From contig JBIKTR010000009.1 in the NCBI GenBank assembly GCA_044348005.1, positions 1 to 64,000 of the forward strand: a stretch of DNA of 64,000 nt, given 5' to 3'. Below the pieces are notes generated by a model. That model did not search any database and was not told the DNA's origin. It saw only the letters and a program-made list of their open reading frames with translations. Shown piece after piece: positions 51,999-60,526 of this stretch. Made by a program: the position numbers and the translations under genes. The first letter of the stretch is position 1. Each line of letters opens with the position of its first letter. The DNA comes from JAJTHC01 sp044348005. GTDB taxonomy: Bacteria; Cyanobacteriota; Vampirovibrionia; Vampirovibrionales; JAJTHC01.

Positions 51999-54455
51999 TT
52001 AGTCGTGCTTGAGTTCGAGCTTGGCGTAGCGAGGATCCAACAACTTCTTGCCACTCAAGCGGTCAAAGGCCACGTTGTAAAGCACCTTTTGACCAGACCC
52101 TAAGACTTGGGCAATATGGCCTTCGCCAAACTTGGCATGCACCACACGATCGCCCACCTTGTAAGTCGGCAGATTTGAAAGATCCACCGTGGACGGCTTT
52201 TCCGCACGAGGCGTGGACGGCAAGCTAGGAGGCATAAGACGACCTTCATCCCGACGGGCATAACGATTAGCAGATGACGACGCTATGTTTCCACGGTTTT
52301 CACCTTTCGCATCCCCACCACGGCCCGCACCATCCACACGGCTTGAACCATAACGACGTTCTTCATAACTGCTATAAGGCGAGGCTTGGGCATCCAAACT
52401 AAAGCTCCCGCTCATCAATTCACGAGGCACTTCGCTTAAAAAACGACTGGGCACGCTGTATCTCAATTCACCAAACACCATGCGGCGGCGGGCATAACTT
52501 AACATTAAAAACATTTCCGCACGCGTAATGCCCACATACATTAAACGACGCTCTTCTTCCATTTCATCTGTACTCGTCAACGCACGATTGTGCGGGAACA
52601 AACCTTCTTCCATGCCCACAATGGCCACAATGGGAAACTCCAAGCCTTTGGCGGCGTGTAAGGTCATCAGTGTGAGGCGTTCTTGGGGGGCGGTACCTGC
52701 TTCAGCCGTCTGGCCCAAACTGTCTAAATCACTCATCAACGCCAGTTGCGCCAAAAACTCACCGAGCTTGTCTTGCGTTTCGCCTTCGGGGTGATCCGCA
52801 TGAAATTGGCGTGCCACAGACATCAATTCATCCAAGTTCGCCAAACGCCCCTCTTCATCTTTGGGATCTTCCGCTTCAAGGGCTTTGTCGTAGCCTGAAA
52901 GTTGACGAATCGTGATCATGACTTCATCAATATACACGCCTTGGCTCTGCTGTTGGCTGATGCGTTGCATCACCGTGACAAAATCAGCGATGCCTTGACG
53001 CGCCTTGCCTTTGACTTCAGGGATTTGATCCACTTCAAACAAAGCGTTATAAAAGGAAATGCCTTTGGCTCTGCCGTAATTTTCGATGTGTTCAATGGTT
53101 TTCGCCCCAATGCCTCGACGAGGCACATTCATCACCCGCTTGACGCTGTAGCTGTCATCGGGGTTAAACAGTACGGTGAGATAAGCGAGAACGTCTTTGA
53201 CTTCACGACGCTCATAAAACTTAATGCCGCCGACCATGGTGTAAGGAATGCCTCGAGAAATTAGCAGGTCTTCAATCACACGACTTTGCACGTTGGTGCG
53301 GTACAAAATGGCACATTCATTCAGCGTTTGATTCGAACGTGTGGCATAATTCTGCAATTTTTCAAGCACAAAGTGGGCTTCATCTCGATCATCAGTCGCT
53401 TCATAGCAATAGATTTTTTCACCATCACCTTTCACCGCTCGCAGTTCTTTGGGCAGTCGTTCGCTATTGCGTTCAATCACGGCGTTGGCGGCTTGTAAAA
53501 TTTTAGCCGTGGAACGGTAGTTGTCTTCTAGCGTAATGAGCTGGGCTTCTTTGAAATCTTTTTGAAAGCCCAAGCAAATGCGGAAGTTTGCCCCCCGCCA
53601 TGAGTAGATGGATTGATCCACATCGCCCACCACCGTCAGGCTTCGGTTATGCCAGTGAACCCGTTCATGGCCACGGCTGGTCTGCCCTGTGGCAAGCATA
53701 CGAATAAGATCATACTGCACTTCATTGGTGTCTTGAAATTCGTCCACCAAAATATGACGAAAATGCTGGTGATAGTTGGCTAGCAAAGCCGGGTGCTGGC
53801 GGAGCAATTTCACCGTCAACAACAATAAATCGTCAAAGTCTAGGGCATTATTTTCAGCCATTTGTTGTTCGTACAGCGTAAACAATTCAGAAAGTCGCTC
53901 GGCTTTATAGTCTTTGGCGTTGGTGGCATGATCAAAGGCATCGAACCCTTGGTTTTTCACGGCGGAAATTTGATACTTAATCCCTCGTGCGGGGTAGAGT
54001 TTTTCATCCAAATTCTTGGATTTTAAAATGTCTTTAATCACCGCAAGCGTTTCGGCTTCGTCATAAATCACAAAGTTGGTCTTCCACGTGGCTCCTGTTG
54101 GGGCGGTGTAATGCACAATATCTCGACGCAACAAACGCACACAAACACTGTGAAAGGTCCCCATCCAAACATCTTGCACAATGGCAGGATCAATCAACGT
54201 GGCCAAGCGAGCCTTCATTTCTTTAGCGGCTTTATTGGTAAAGGTGACTGAAAGCACTTGGCTTGCCCACACGGGCTCAAGTCCTTCCCCCTGCCCTGCT
54301 AAAAGGTGAGCAATTCGATGCGTGAGCACTTTGGTTTTACCACTGCCTGCCCCAGCCAGCACCAGTAAGGGGCCTGCTCCAAAGGCAGTGGCTTGAGCTT
54401 GAGCCGAATTCATTCCCACCAGCAAGGGGAACACAGCATCTAAGGGAGCAGTCAT
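51999..54455 (-). CDS. pcrA: UvrD/PcrA-type ATP-dependent DNA helicase
   Basis: A 3'-5' SF1A helicase of repair and replication restart. The 818-aa protein has motif Ia GAGSGKTKVLTHRIAHLL, VDEFQDTN (motif II), VVGDVDQSIYSWRGA (III), TLEDNYRST (IV), MTLHAAKGLEFPIVAIVGMEEGLFP (V) and RRLMYVGITRAE (VI). The C-terminal domain after residue 650 has a linker rich in Arg, Ser and Gly (YEERRYGSSRVDGAGRGGD) and a short beta domain (YKVGDRVVHAKFGEGHI) typical of PcrA that contacts RNA polymerase. It diverges from the chemoreceptor gene. Confidence 0.95.
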   Translation of the reverse strand: MTAPLDAVFPLLVGMNSAQAQATAFGAGPLLVLAGAGSGKTKVLTHRIAHLLAGQGEGLEPVWASQVLSVTFTNKAAKEMKARLATLIDPAIVQDVWMGTFHSVCVRLLRRDIVHYTAPTGATWKTNFVIYDEAETLAVIKDILKSKNLDEKLYPARGIKYQISAVKNQGFDAFDHATNAKDYKAERLSELFTLYEQQMAENNALDFDDLLLLTVKLLRQHPALLANYHQHFRHILVDEFQDTNEVQYDLIRMLATGQTSRGHERVHWHNRSLTVVGDVDQSIYSWRGANFRICLGFQKDFKEAQLITLEDNYRSTAKILQAANAVIERNSERLPKELRAVKGDGEKIYCYEATDDRDEAHFVLEKLQNYATRSNQTLNECAILYRTNVQSRVIEDLLISRGIPYTMVGGIKFYERREVKDVLAYLTVLFNPDDSYSVKRVMNVPRRGIGAKTIEHIENYGRAKGISFYNALFEVDQIPEVKGKARQGIADFVTVMQRISQQQSQGVYIDEVMITIRQLSGYDKALEAEDPKDEEGRLANLDELMSVARQFHADHPEGETQDKLGEFLAQLALMSDLDSLGQTAEAGTAPQERLTLMTLHAAKGLEFPIVAIVGMEEGLFPHNRALTSTDEMEEERRLMYVGITRAEMFLMLSYARRRMVFGELRYSVPSRFLSEVPRELMSGSFSLDAQASPYSSYEERRYGSSRVDGAGRGGDAKGENRGNIASSSANRYARRDEGRLMPPSLPSTPRAEKPSTVDLSNLPTYKVGDRVVHAKFGEGHIAQVLGSGQKVLYNVAFDRLSGKKLLDPRYAKLELKHD

Positions 54456-54628
54456 AAAAGCAATATCCTCATATATCTAGGTTAATTAAGCCAGTTTAGC
54501 ACGAACAAACGGAGGAGGTTTTGATTTTTTTTAAAAAAACGTCCCTAAAATCGTTATATTTAAGATAAGTATATTTTGTTTAGTTTTACGATTACTTGTA
54601 TTTTTAAAGATAAGGAGTTATTAAGCCC

Positions 54629-56221
54629 ATGAGTTTTTTCAATAGCACGTTGACCAAAGAAGTGAGAGATACTTCAAATGCCTCAGCGTCTACTTTACAA
54701 GCACACCACAATCAAGAAGAAAAAGAAAATTACCAAGTCTTGGTCAGTAGCTTAAAAAAGATTCAAACCTTAGGTGATTTACAAAGCACTGCAGACAAAA
54801 AAAAGGCCGTTCAAAGCCTTTTAGAAACCATTCGTAGCACTTTTGGTTGGGACTATGGCGCCTACTGGGAAGTCAACAACAAGGGCAATGCGCTGTTATT
54901 TAGTGTTAAATCAGGGCAGTTAAGTAGTGAATTTGACGCCGTGACAGAAAATGTCACGTTTGAAAAAGGCCTAGGCCTCAATGGCCGTGCTTGGCAGGAG
55001 GGACGATTGATTTACGTTCGCAACTTAAATGAGCTGAACGAATCTTCTCGGCGCGATGCGTGTCAACGTTCTGGGGTTCAATGGGCCGTTGCTTTCCCAA
55101 TTCGTGTGAACAACCGTATCATCGGCACGATTGAGTTCTTTTCAAAAGAACACGCTGAAGTGTCCGATCAACGCTTAGGCACCATTGAAGCCCTTTCAAC
55201 CGCCATTTCATTTGTATTTGAACGCATTGAAAGTTCGTTGCAAGAATTGCACGGTGCCGAATGCCTTAGTGCCGTACAACGGTTATTTAGCCTCATTGCG
55301 GGTGTTCATAACAAAGAAGAAACCATCACCACTGCCTTAAATGGAATTAAGGAAGCCTTTGGTTGGGATTATGCCAGTTTTTGGCGATATGATGGTTCGC
55401 AAAATGCCTTGGTCTTTGAAAAAGAATCAGGCAATGTGAGTCCACAGTTTTCACAAATCACGCATTCCACCACGTTTAGTCGTGGAGTGGGAGTCAGCGG
55501 TCGTGCTTGGGCGTCAGATGATGTCTTATTCATTCCCGATTTAGCGGATGTGAATGACTGCGCCAGAGCGCCAGTGGCGAGACAAGCGGGCGTCAAGTCT
55601 GGTAACGTCTTCCCCATTGTGGTGCAAGGGCATATTGTAGGCACCTTTGACTTTTTTAGCACGCATTATTTGTTAGACACTGAAAAGCGTCGTAATGCGA
55701 TGAAAAACATTCGGTTTTTGCTAGAACAAACCCTTGAAAAGTTTGGAAAAACGGATCTTCAACAAGAAGCGGCTTTAGCCAGTCGTGAAATTGCTGAAAA
55801 CATGAACCGTGCCGCCCACATGGCTGAAAATACGCGTTCGCAAGGTTTTCATACGCAAGAAGTGATGGAAGCGTTGATTCATTCTGCGGTGGAAATCAAT
55901 AGCATTGTGAGCTTGATTCAAAGCATTGCAAGTCAAACCAATCTATTGGCCTTGAACGCCACCATCGAAGCGGCACGAGCAGGCGATGCGGGTAAGGGCT
56001 TTGCCGTTGTGGCGGACGAAGTCAAGGCACTGGCTGGAAAATCCGCAGAAGCCACCCAAAACATTCAAACGCAGGTGCTTGCGATTCAAGAAAAAACCAC
56101 GCAAGCGTCTAAGGCCATTGAAGAAATCATCACCATGGTCGGAGACATCAGCGCGGCCAATTCTTCAGTCGCAGCCGCTGTTGAAGAACAAAACGTCATT
56201 ATTAACAACCTCGCAAATTAA
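54629..56221 (+). CDS. soluble chemoreceptor with two GAF domains and a short signalling hairpin
   Basis: A 530-aa protein with no membrane helix. Two GAF domains lie at about 45-195 and 215-375. Each holds an FGWDY motif (72 and 245) and a GRAW segment, and they are clearly duplicated. The MCP signalling core follows: QTNLLALNATIEAARAGDAGKGFAVVADEVKALAGKSAEAT near 437-478, with the trimer-contact tip and CheA/CheW site. The protein ends soon after the ascending arm, so the hairpin is short compared with most receptors. It probably senses a cytoplasmic ligand or redox state and feeds CheA. No che gene is in the window. Confidence 0.88.
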   Translation: MSFFNSTLTKEVRDTSNASASTLQAHHNQEEKENYQVLVSSLKKIQTLGDLQSTADKKKAVQSLLETIRSTFGWDYGAYWEVNNKGNALLFSVKSGQLSSEFDAVTENVTFEKGLGLNGRAWQEGRLIYVRNLNELNESSRRDACQRSGVQWAVAFPIRVNNRIIGTIEFFSKEHAEVSDQRLGTIEALSTAISFVFERIESSLQELHGAECLSAVQRLFSLIAGVHNKEETITTALNGIKEAFGWDYASFWRYDGSQNALVFEKESGNVSPQFSQITHSTTFSRGVGVSGRAWASDDVLFIPDLADVNDCARAPVARQAGVKSGNVFPIVVQGHIVGTFDFFSTHYLLDTEKRRNAMKNIRFLLEQTLEKFGKTDLQQEAALASREIAENMNRAAHMAENTRSQGFHTQEVMEALIHSAVEINSIVSLIQSIASQTNLLALNATIEAARAGDAGKGFAVVADEVKALAGKSAEATQNIQTQVLAIQEKTTQASKAIEEIITMVGDISAANSSVAAAVEEQNVIINNLAN

Positions 56222-56273
56222 GATGCAACGAGGGGGGCACCCCCCCTTATTTGAACATCACCTTTTGGAGGTC

Positions 56274-56307
56274 AGGGACTCTGCGATCATCGTCGAGTCC
56301 CTTTTTT
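56274..56307 (+). terminator. terminator after the chemoreceptor
   Basis: AGGGACTC pairs with GAGTCCCT around a 13-base loop followed by six T. A GGGGGGCACCCCCCC palindrome lies upstream at 56231-56246. Confidence 0.75.
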
Positions 56308-56420
56308 GTGGAAGTTTTAGTGTTTGCTAGACCACTAAAGGTCAGGATCCAATACGTCATGCGTTTATTTCCGTGTTAAACTACAGGTACGAATAGAATA
56401 GACTTACAGGAACACACCCC

Positions 56421-57632
56421 ATGCCTTACGATGTACCTGAATACATTGACGCTTACTTTAACCAGCAACACAATCCCCTGAACCCCTACTTAGAAAAAGT
56501 CCTCACAGGCGAACGCTTCACGGCTGAAGAAGCGCTACATCTCTACAACAGCCCCAATCTTCTAGGCGTGGGCATGCTGGCGGATTTGGCGCGTAAAATC
56601 CGCACGCCCCAAGCAGAACAAGCCTATGTGTGGTGGGTGCATAATTACCACATTAACCCCACCAACATTTGTGAAGACACCTGCCATTTTTGTTCGTTCA
56701 AAAAAGGCCCCGCTTCCCCGCATGCGTATTTTTGGGCGATCGACAAAGTTATTGCCGATATTCACGCCTACCCCGAAAAAAATACCTTACGAGAGTTCCA
56801 TATCGTCGCGGGGCATTATAAGGGAGCGGATTTAGCCTATTACGCTGATCTCTTTAAAGCCCTGCGTAAGGAGTTCCCGCACGTGAATGTCAAGGGGCTC
56901 ACGGCTGCGGAACTGCATTACATTGCTAAAATTGAAGCCCTGCCCATTGAACACGTGATTCAAACCTTGATTGAAGCTGGTTTACAAGCCTTACCCGGCG
57001 GAGGGGCCGAAGTCTTTGCTGAACGTATTCGTCAAGAAGTGTGCCCCGGTAAAATCACGGGGCAACAATGGCTTGAGATTCACGGTTTGGCGCATCAAAT
57101 GGGGTTAAAGTCAAACGCCACCATGCTTGCTGGCCTAGGAGAAACCCCTGAAGAGCGCGTGGCGCACATGATTTCCCTGCGTGAACAGCAAGACAAAACA
57201 GGCGGATTCTTGAGCTTTATTCCGCTGAATTGTTATTATGAAGGCAACCGCATTGATCCTAAATACGCCCTAACAGGCTTTGAAAATCTTAAAAACTTTG
57301 CGGTGTCTCGATTGGTGCTAGACAATTTCCCTCATATTAAAGCGTTTTGGATTCACATTGGCGAAAAAATTTCTCAAGTCGGGTTGAACTTTGGGGTCGA
57401 CGACATTGACGGCACCGTCATTCAAGAAAAGATCGCCCATGCCGCGGGCACCCAAAGTTCGCAAGGCTTAACCATGCGTCAGCTCACGCATTTAATTCGT
57501 CAATCGGGGCGCTTGCCCGTTGAACGAGACGCGTTTTACAACGTCGTTAAAGTATGGGACGCCGCCGCCATGCAAGCCCTCGTGCCTGCCCAAGTGTTGA
57601 AAAAAGCCTACCACAAAAGCACGGCTCATTAA
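56421..57632 (+). CDS. mqnE: aminodeoxyfutalosine synthase (MqnE)
   Basis: A radical-SAM enzyme of the futalosine route to menaquinone; it joins 3-((1-carboxyvinyl)oxy)benzoate with SAM to give aminofutalosine. The iron-sulfur cysteines are Cys84, Cys88 and Cys91 in NICEDTCHFCSF. The family block LPGGGAEVFAERIRQEVCPGK, a MLAGLGETPEERV segment and TGGFLSFIPL support MqnE rather than MqnC. The 403-aa length is slightly long. Its presence means menaquinone is made without the classical Men enzymes. Other mqn genes are not nearby. Confidence 0.88.
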   Translation: MPYDVPEYIDAYFNQQHNPLNPYLEKVLTGERFTAEEALHLYNSPNLLGVGMLADLARKIRTPQAEQAYVWWVHNYHINPTNICEDTCHFCSFKKGPASPHAYFWAIDKVIADIHAYPEKNTLREFHIVAGHYKGADLAYYADLFKALRKEFPHVNVKGLTAAELHYIAKIEALPIEHVIQTLIEAGLQALPGGGAEVFAERIRQEVCPGKITGQQWLEIHGLAHQMGLKSNATMLAGLGETPEERVAHMISLREQQDKTGGFLSFIPLNCYYEGNRIDPKYALTGFENLKNFAVSRLVLDNFPHIKAFWIHIGEKISQVGLNFGVDDIDGTVIQEKIAHAAGTQSSQGLTMRQLTHLIRQSGRLPVERDAFYNVVKVWDAAAMQALVPAQVLKKAYHKSTAH

Positions 57633-57656
57633 GCCATGTGCCTGCGTGATTTACCC

Positions 57657-58754
57657 TTAAAACCCAAGACCCCCGTTGTTGTTTTGAGCGTCTGGCGTGG
57701 TGTTGAACATGCCGTTCATGTTGTTCAACAAACTGTTTTGCATCAGTTGGTTCATTACTTGGGGGGTCATGGCTGGGGTGGCGTTGGGATTGTTCAACAT
57801 CGTGTTGTTTAACATAGTGCCGTTAAACATATTGAGACCATTCATCCCTTGGCCGTTCATCATCATCATGTTCATGGGGTTATTGGGATTAAAACTGTTT
57901 GAAGAATTGTTCATCAGTTGCATCATCATTAACTGTTGAAGCATTTGAAAGTTTTGCGCAATTTGTTCCTGGGTGAGCGGTGCAGGGCTTGCGGATGCTT
58001 GTAAGGACGCGGCCGCCCCTACCGAGGGGCTGTTTGCTTGATTAGACGAAACAGGAGTTTTGGCCTTGTTGGGCACTGATTCTTGGGGAGGTTGTTGAGC
58101 TTGGGTGCTTTGATCCACCGCGCCTTCTTGAACCATGGGCAAAGGGGTGGGGGAAGCGGGCGTTTTAAGTGCTTCGGTAGACGGCAAACGGGGTACCGTC
58201 GCCTCTTCAAGCGTCGCGGGGGGGTTGGGGGGTGTTTTTGGGGCAGGGGAACGAAACGGCGTCGAGGGGGTTTGACTGTTCGCCACTGAACGGGCGAGGT
58301 TTAAAAGGGCCGTATTCTTTTCATCTTCCACCGTAGGGGGCTTGGCTTCAGGCAGTGGGTTTGCCCAAGCAAGCGCCTGCTGAGTGATGGCATCCTGCGG
58401 GGCGAGGGTGTTTAGCGTGGCCAAATAGCGACGCATGGCCGGAAAGTCGCCCAGTGCATAGCTGGCTTTCGCCAAGTAAAAAAAGGCTTCTAAATCTTCG
58501 GGGTGTTCTTCCACCCACGATTCTAACAACACCAGCGCTTGGCGCGTTTGCCCCTGTTTCAGGGCTTCAAGCGCAATGCGAAGGCTGTTGAAGGGGGCCG
58601 TTGCTGTGGCGGTTTCCTGCGGGAAAGGCGCACGCACATTGGGGGCGCTGGGGCTTAGAAACAGGCCTTCAGCGTGTAAGGCCGGCGCCGTGCCAAGACT
58701 TAGGCTTAAGGCAAGCGTGGCGCAAGTGTAGAACATGGGCGTGCGGATGGGCAT
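57657..58754 (-). CDS. exported TPR protein with Met/Asn-rich C-terminus
   Basis: A 365-aa protein with a clear signal peptide (TPMFYTCATLALSLSLGTAPALHA, cleavage near ALHA-E). Residues 50-135 hold two TPR-like repeats (LRIALEALKQGQTRQALVLL; LEAFFYLAKASYALGDFPAM). A Pro/Ser/Thr/Lys-rich linker (about 140-260) follows. The C-terminal 100 residues are extremely rich in Met, Asn, Gln and Leu (MMMQLMNNSS, NPMNMMMMN), a prion-like low-complexity tail. Periplasmic or surface scaffold is a guess. It starts 160 bp from the tRNA-Val(UAC) gene. Confidence 0.65.
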   Translation of the reverse strand: MPIRTPMFYTCATLALSLSLGTAPALHAEGLFLSPSAPNVRAPFPQETATATAPFNSLRIALEALKQGQTRQALVLLESWVEEHPEDLEAFFYLAKASYALGDFPAMRRYLATLNTLAPQDAITQQALAWANPLPEAKPPTVEDEKNTALLNLARSVANSQTPSTPFRSPAPKTPPNPPATLEEATVPRLPSTEALKTPASPTPLPMVQEGAVDQSTQAQQPPQESVPNKAKTPVSSNQANSPSVGAAASLQASASPAPLTQEQIAQNFQMLQQLMMMQLMNNSSNSFNPNNPMNMMMMNGQGMNGLNMFNGTMLNNTMLNNPNATPAMTPQVMNQLMQNSLLNNMNGMFNTTPDAQNNNGGLGF

Positions 58755-58881
58755 GGTGAAGGCTCCTTGCTGATGTTATTATGACAAATAAACGCGCCCA
58801 GCATCCCCTTCATTTGGAGGGGACTTTAGGAGTGGAAAGCTTTCGCCGAAGTGCCCTGTTCTGGCAAAGAAGGTTGAAAAC

Positions 58882-58914
58882 ACAACAGCCCCTGTCTGTT
58901 GACGGGGGCTGTTG
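58882..58914 (-). terminator. terminator after tRNA-Val(UAC)
   Basis: On the minus strand the tRNA 3' end runs directly into ACAACAGCCCC...GGGGCTGTTGT, an 11-bp stem, followed by GTTTTC. The first base pair abuts the encoded CCA. Confidence 0.85.
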
Positions 58915-58990
58915 TGGTGGGCGCTCACGGGCTCGAACCGTGGACCACCTGCGTGTAAAGCAGACGCTCTACCAACTGAGCTAAACGCCC
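58915..58990 (-). tRNA. tRNA-Val (anticodon UAC)
   Basis: Minus-strand cloverleaf: acceptor GGGCGTT/AGCGCCC (one G-U-type mismatch tolerated), D arm GCTCAGTTGGTAGAGC, anticodon stem TCTGC/GCAGG with loop TTTACAC (anticodon TAC), T arm CACGG-TTCGAGC-CCGTG. Discriminator A and CCA are encoded. Confidence 0.95.
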
Positions 58991-59223
58991 TTAGCTGTGT
59001 TTATATTACATCGTCCAGCCAGGAATGCAAGCCCCTTTTTTGAGAAATTGAGGCAAAAGCTTGAAAAGGCGCACTTAAATGTTCATGAAAGTAAGGGGTA
59101 AAAAACAGGGGGCACAAAAAAAGTTTGATGCTGTTTTATACAAGCAAGCCGACTACAGTAAACGATTTAGGGTTTATCTGATGAAGCGATAATGTCGTTA
59201 ATGAGTTATAAAGGAACTTTTTT

Positions 59224-59868
59224 ATGTTAAGCCCACTAACCCCCCCCAATAACAAAAGTATAGCTTTAAGAAGCACCCCTGCCACTTCCCACACGGCACA
59301 TGCCCCAGTGCCTTGCCCACACGCGAATCAACGTTCCGGCCGTTTGAGTCAATATATAATACAGGATGTTAAAACATTAGTAGAAAAGTTAAAGAGTCGT
59401 GAAAAAAGTTTACGGTGGAAAACATGGAATCAATTATTAAGACAACCTACTGTCAGTAAACAAATTGAGGAAATAGTCACATTAGCAGAACAGTTACATC
59501 AACTACCCGTTAATATTTACCGTGCGGGATTGGGTTTTTATGATTTTCAGTTGCCTTATGTAAGGAGAACGAGTAATTTTGGTGACATTCATACCGAACC
59601 TAGTTCGTATCGATGGTCAATGTCTTTTCCAGGGAACTTGTTTTCTCCAAGAAAACCAACCTTGTCTGTTCTTAAAGAAATTAAAAAGTACTTAGATTCT
59701 ACCATACCAAAAGTTAAAGACGCTTTAAGTCGGAGTAACTACAAATACAATCCTCCAAAAGAGGTAATAACCACAACGTTTCCTCCCTTACCTAGTTTTA
59801 CAACGGCACAAGGGACTCCAGAGGAACGACTGCAACATTTGTTGAAAAACCTCAGACAGAGTAGTTAA
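59224..59868 (+). CDS. orphan protein, unknown
   Basis: A 214-aa protein with no recognised family. The N-terminal 45 residues are Pro/Thr/His-rich and probably disordered. The middle has helical Lys/Glu/Leu stretches (VKTLVEKLKSREKSLRWKTW; EEIVTLAEQLHQLP) and a segment rich in aromatics (RAGLGFYDFQLPYVRR). The C-terminus is Lys-rich. The coding region is AT-richer than neighbours, suggesting recent acquisition. No signal peptide or membrane helix. AAAGGA lies just upstream of the start. Confidence 0.5.
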   Translation: MLSPLTPPNNKSIALRSTPATSHTAHAPVPCPHANQRSGRLSQYIIQDVKTLVEKLKSREKSLRWKTWNQLLRQPTVSKQIEEIVTLAEQLHQLPVNIYRAGLGFYDFQLPYVRRTSNFGDIHTEPSSYRWSMSFPGNLFSPRKPTLSVLKEIKKYLDSTIPKVKDALSRSNYKYNPPKEVITTTFPPLPSFTTAQGTPEERLQHLLKNLRQSS

Positions 59869-60047
59869 AACTTAACAGCTGAAGCCGGCGTGGATGTAAA
59901 GATGACGAAAAGGTCTCCCCATTCAAGAGAACCCGACTTGTATTGCGTGTAAGGTTTATTGCAAACCAGTAAGCAACAAAAAGAACTAGCTAAAACTGTT
60001 TGGCGTATAATGAAACGAACACTCCCCACAAACGCAAGAGACCCCCC

Positions 60048-60218
60048 ATGCCTGCCCTGCACGATGCCCCCACCACCACCCAGCGATACATCTGCCTTGA
60101 AGACGTGCAAACGCACAATTTAAAAGGCTTTTCGCTGAACATCCCCAAGCACCAACTCGTCGTGTTTACAGGCATTTCAGGCAGCGGTAAAAGTAGCCTC
60201 GTCTTTGACACACACTAG
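60048..60218 (+). pseudogene. truncated 5' end of a uvrA gene
   Basis: A frame of 56 codons from ATG 60048 to TAG 60216-60218. It reads like the start of excinuclease subunit UvrA (RYICLEDVQTHNLKGFSL; LVVFTGISGSGKSSLVFDT with the Walker A motif). Instead of continuing with the usual IYAEGQRRYVESL it hits a stop after DTH. A TATAAT at 60006 suggests the promoter is kept. The rest of uvrA is not nearby, so this is a fragment of a second or lost copy, or an assembly break. Confidence 0.65.
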
Positions 60219-60526
60219 ACCCGTTTTTTACGCTGTTTTTAGGTGTTTTACTGGGGGGGGGTGTGAAGGCTTGTTCAAAAAAGCCAATCTTTTTGACTAT
60301 AACGTATTTTTAAGCGGTTTGCCCAGTGCTTAAAATGCACGATTTTGGGCTGTCGTTGTTCTTAATTCTTTTTAAAACACCGTGCAAGACGCCTTGGCGT
60401 AACAGAATGTAACATCCCTTGTAGAAAAAGAACCTTCTATTCGATACACCATTTGTAGGAGCCAAGCCCCTTTGCCCACCTTTAGGGCTGGCCTGGCATG
60501 CCCTAAAACAGGAGGCACCCGAGTAG
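60219..60526. other. 308-bp region downstream of the uvrA fragment
   Basis: No uvrA continuation in any frame. It holds a run of nine G (60253-60261) and GCCCAGTGCTTAAAATGCAC at 60321-60340, which also occurs in similar form at 33234-33253. No gene is supported. Confidence 0.4.

Noticed and set aside
59172..59195. Possible sigma-28 promoter before the orphan gene (TAGGGTTT and GCGATAAT)
   Set aside because: Spacing is two bases short of the flagellin promoter and the -10 match is partial.
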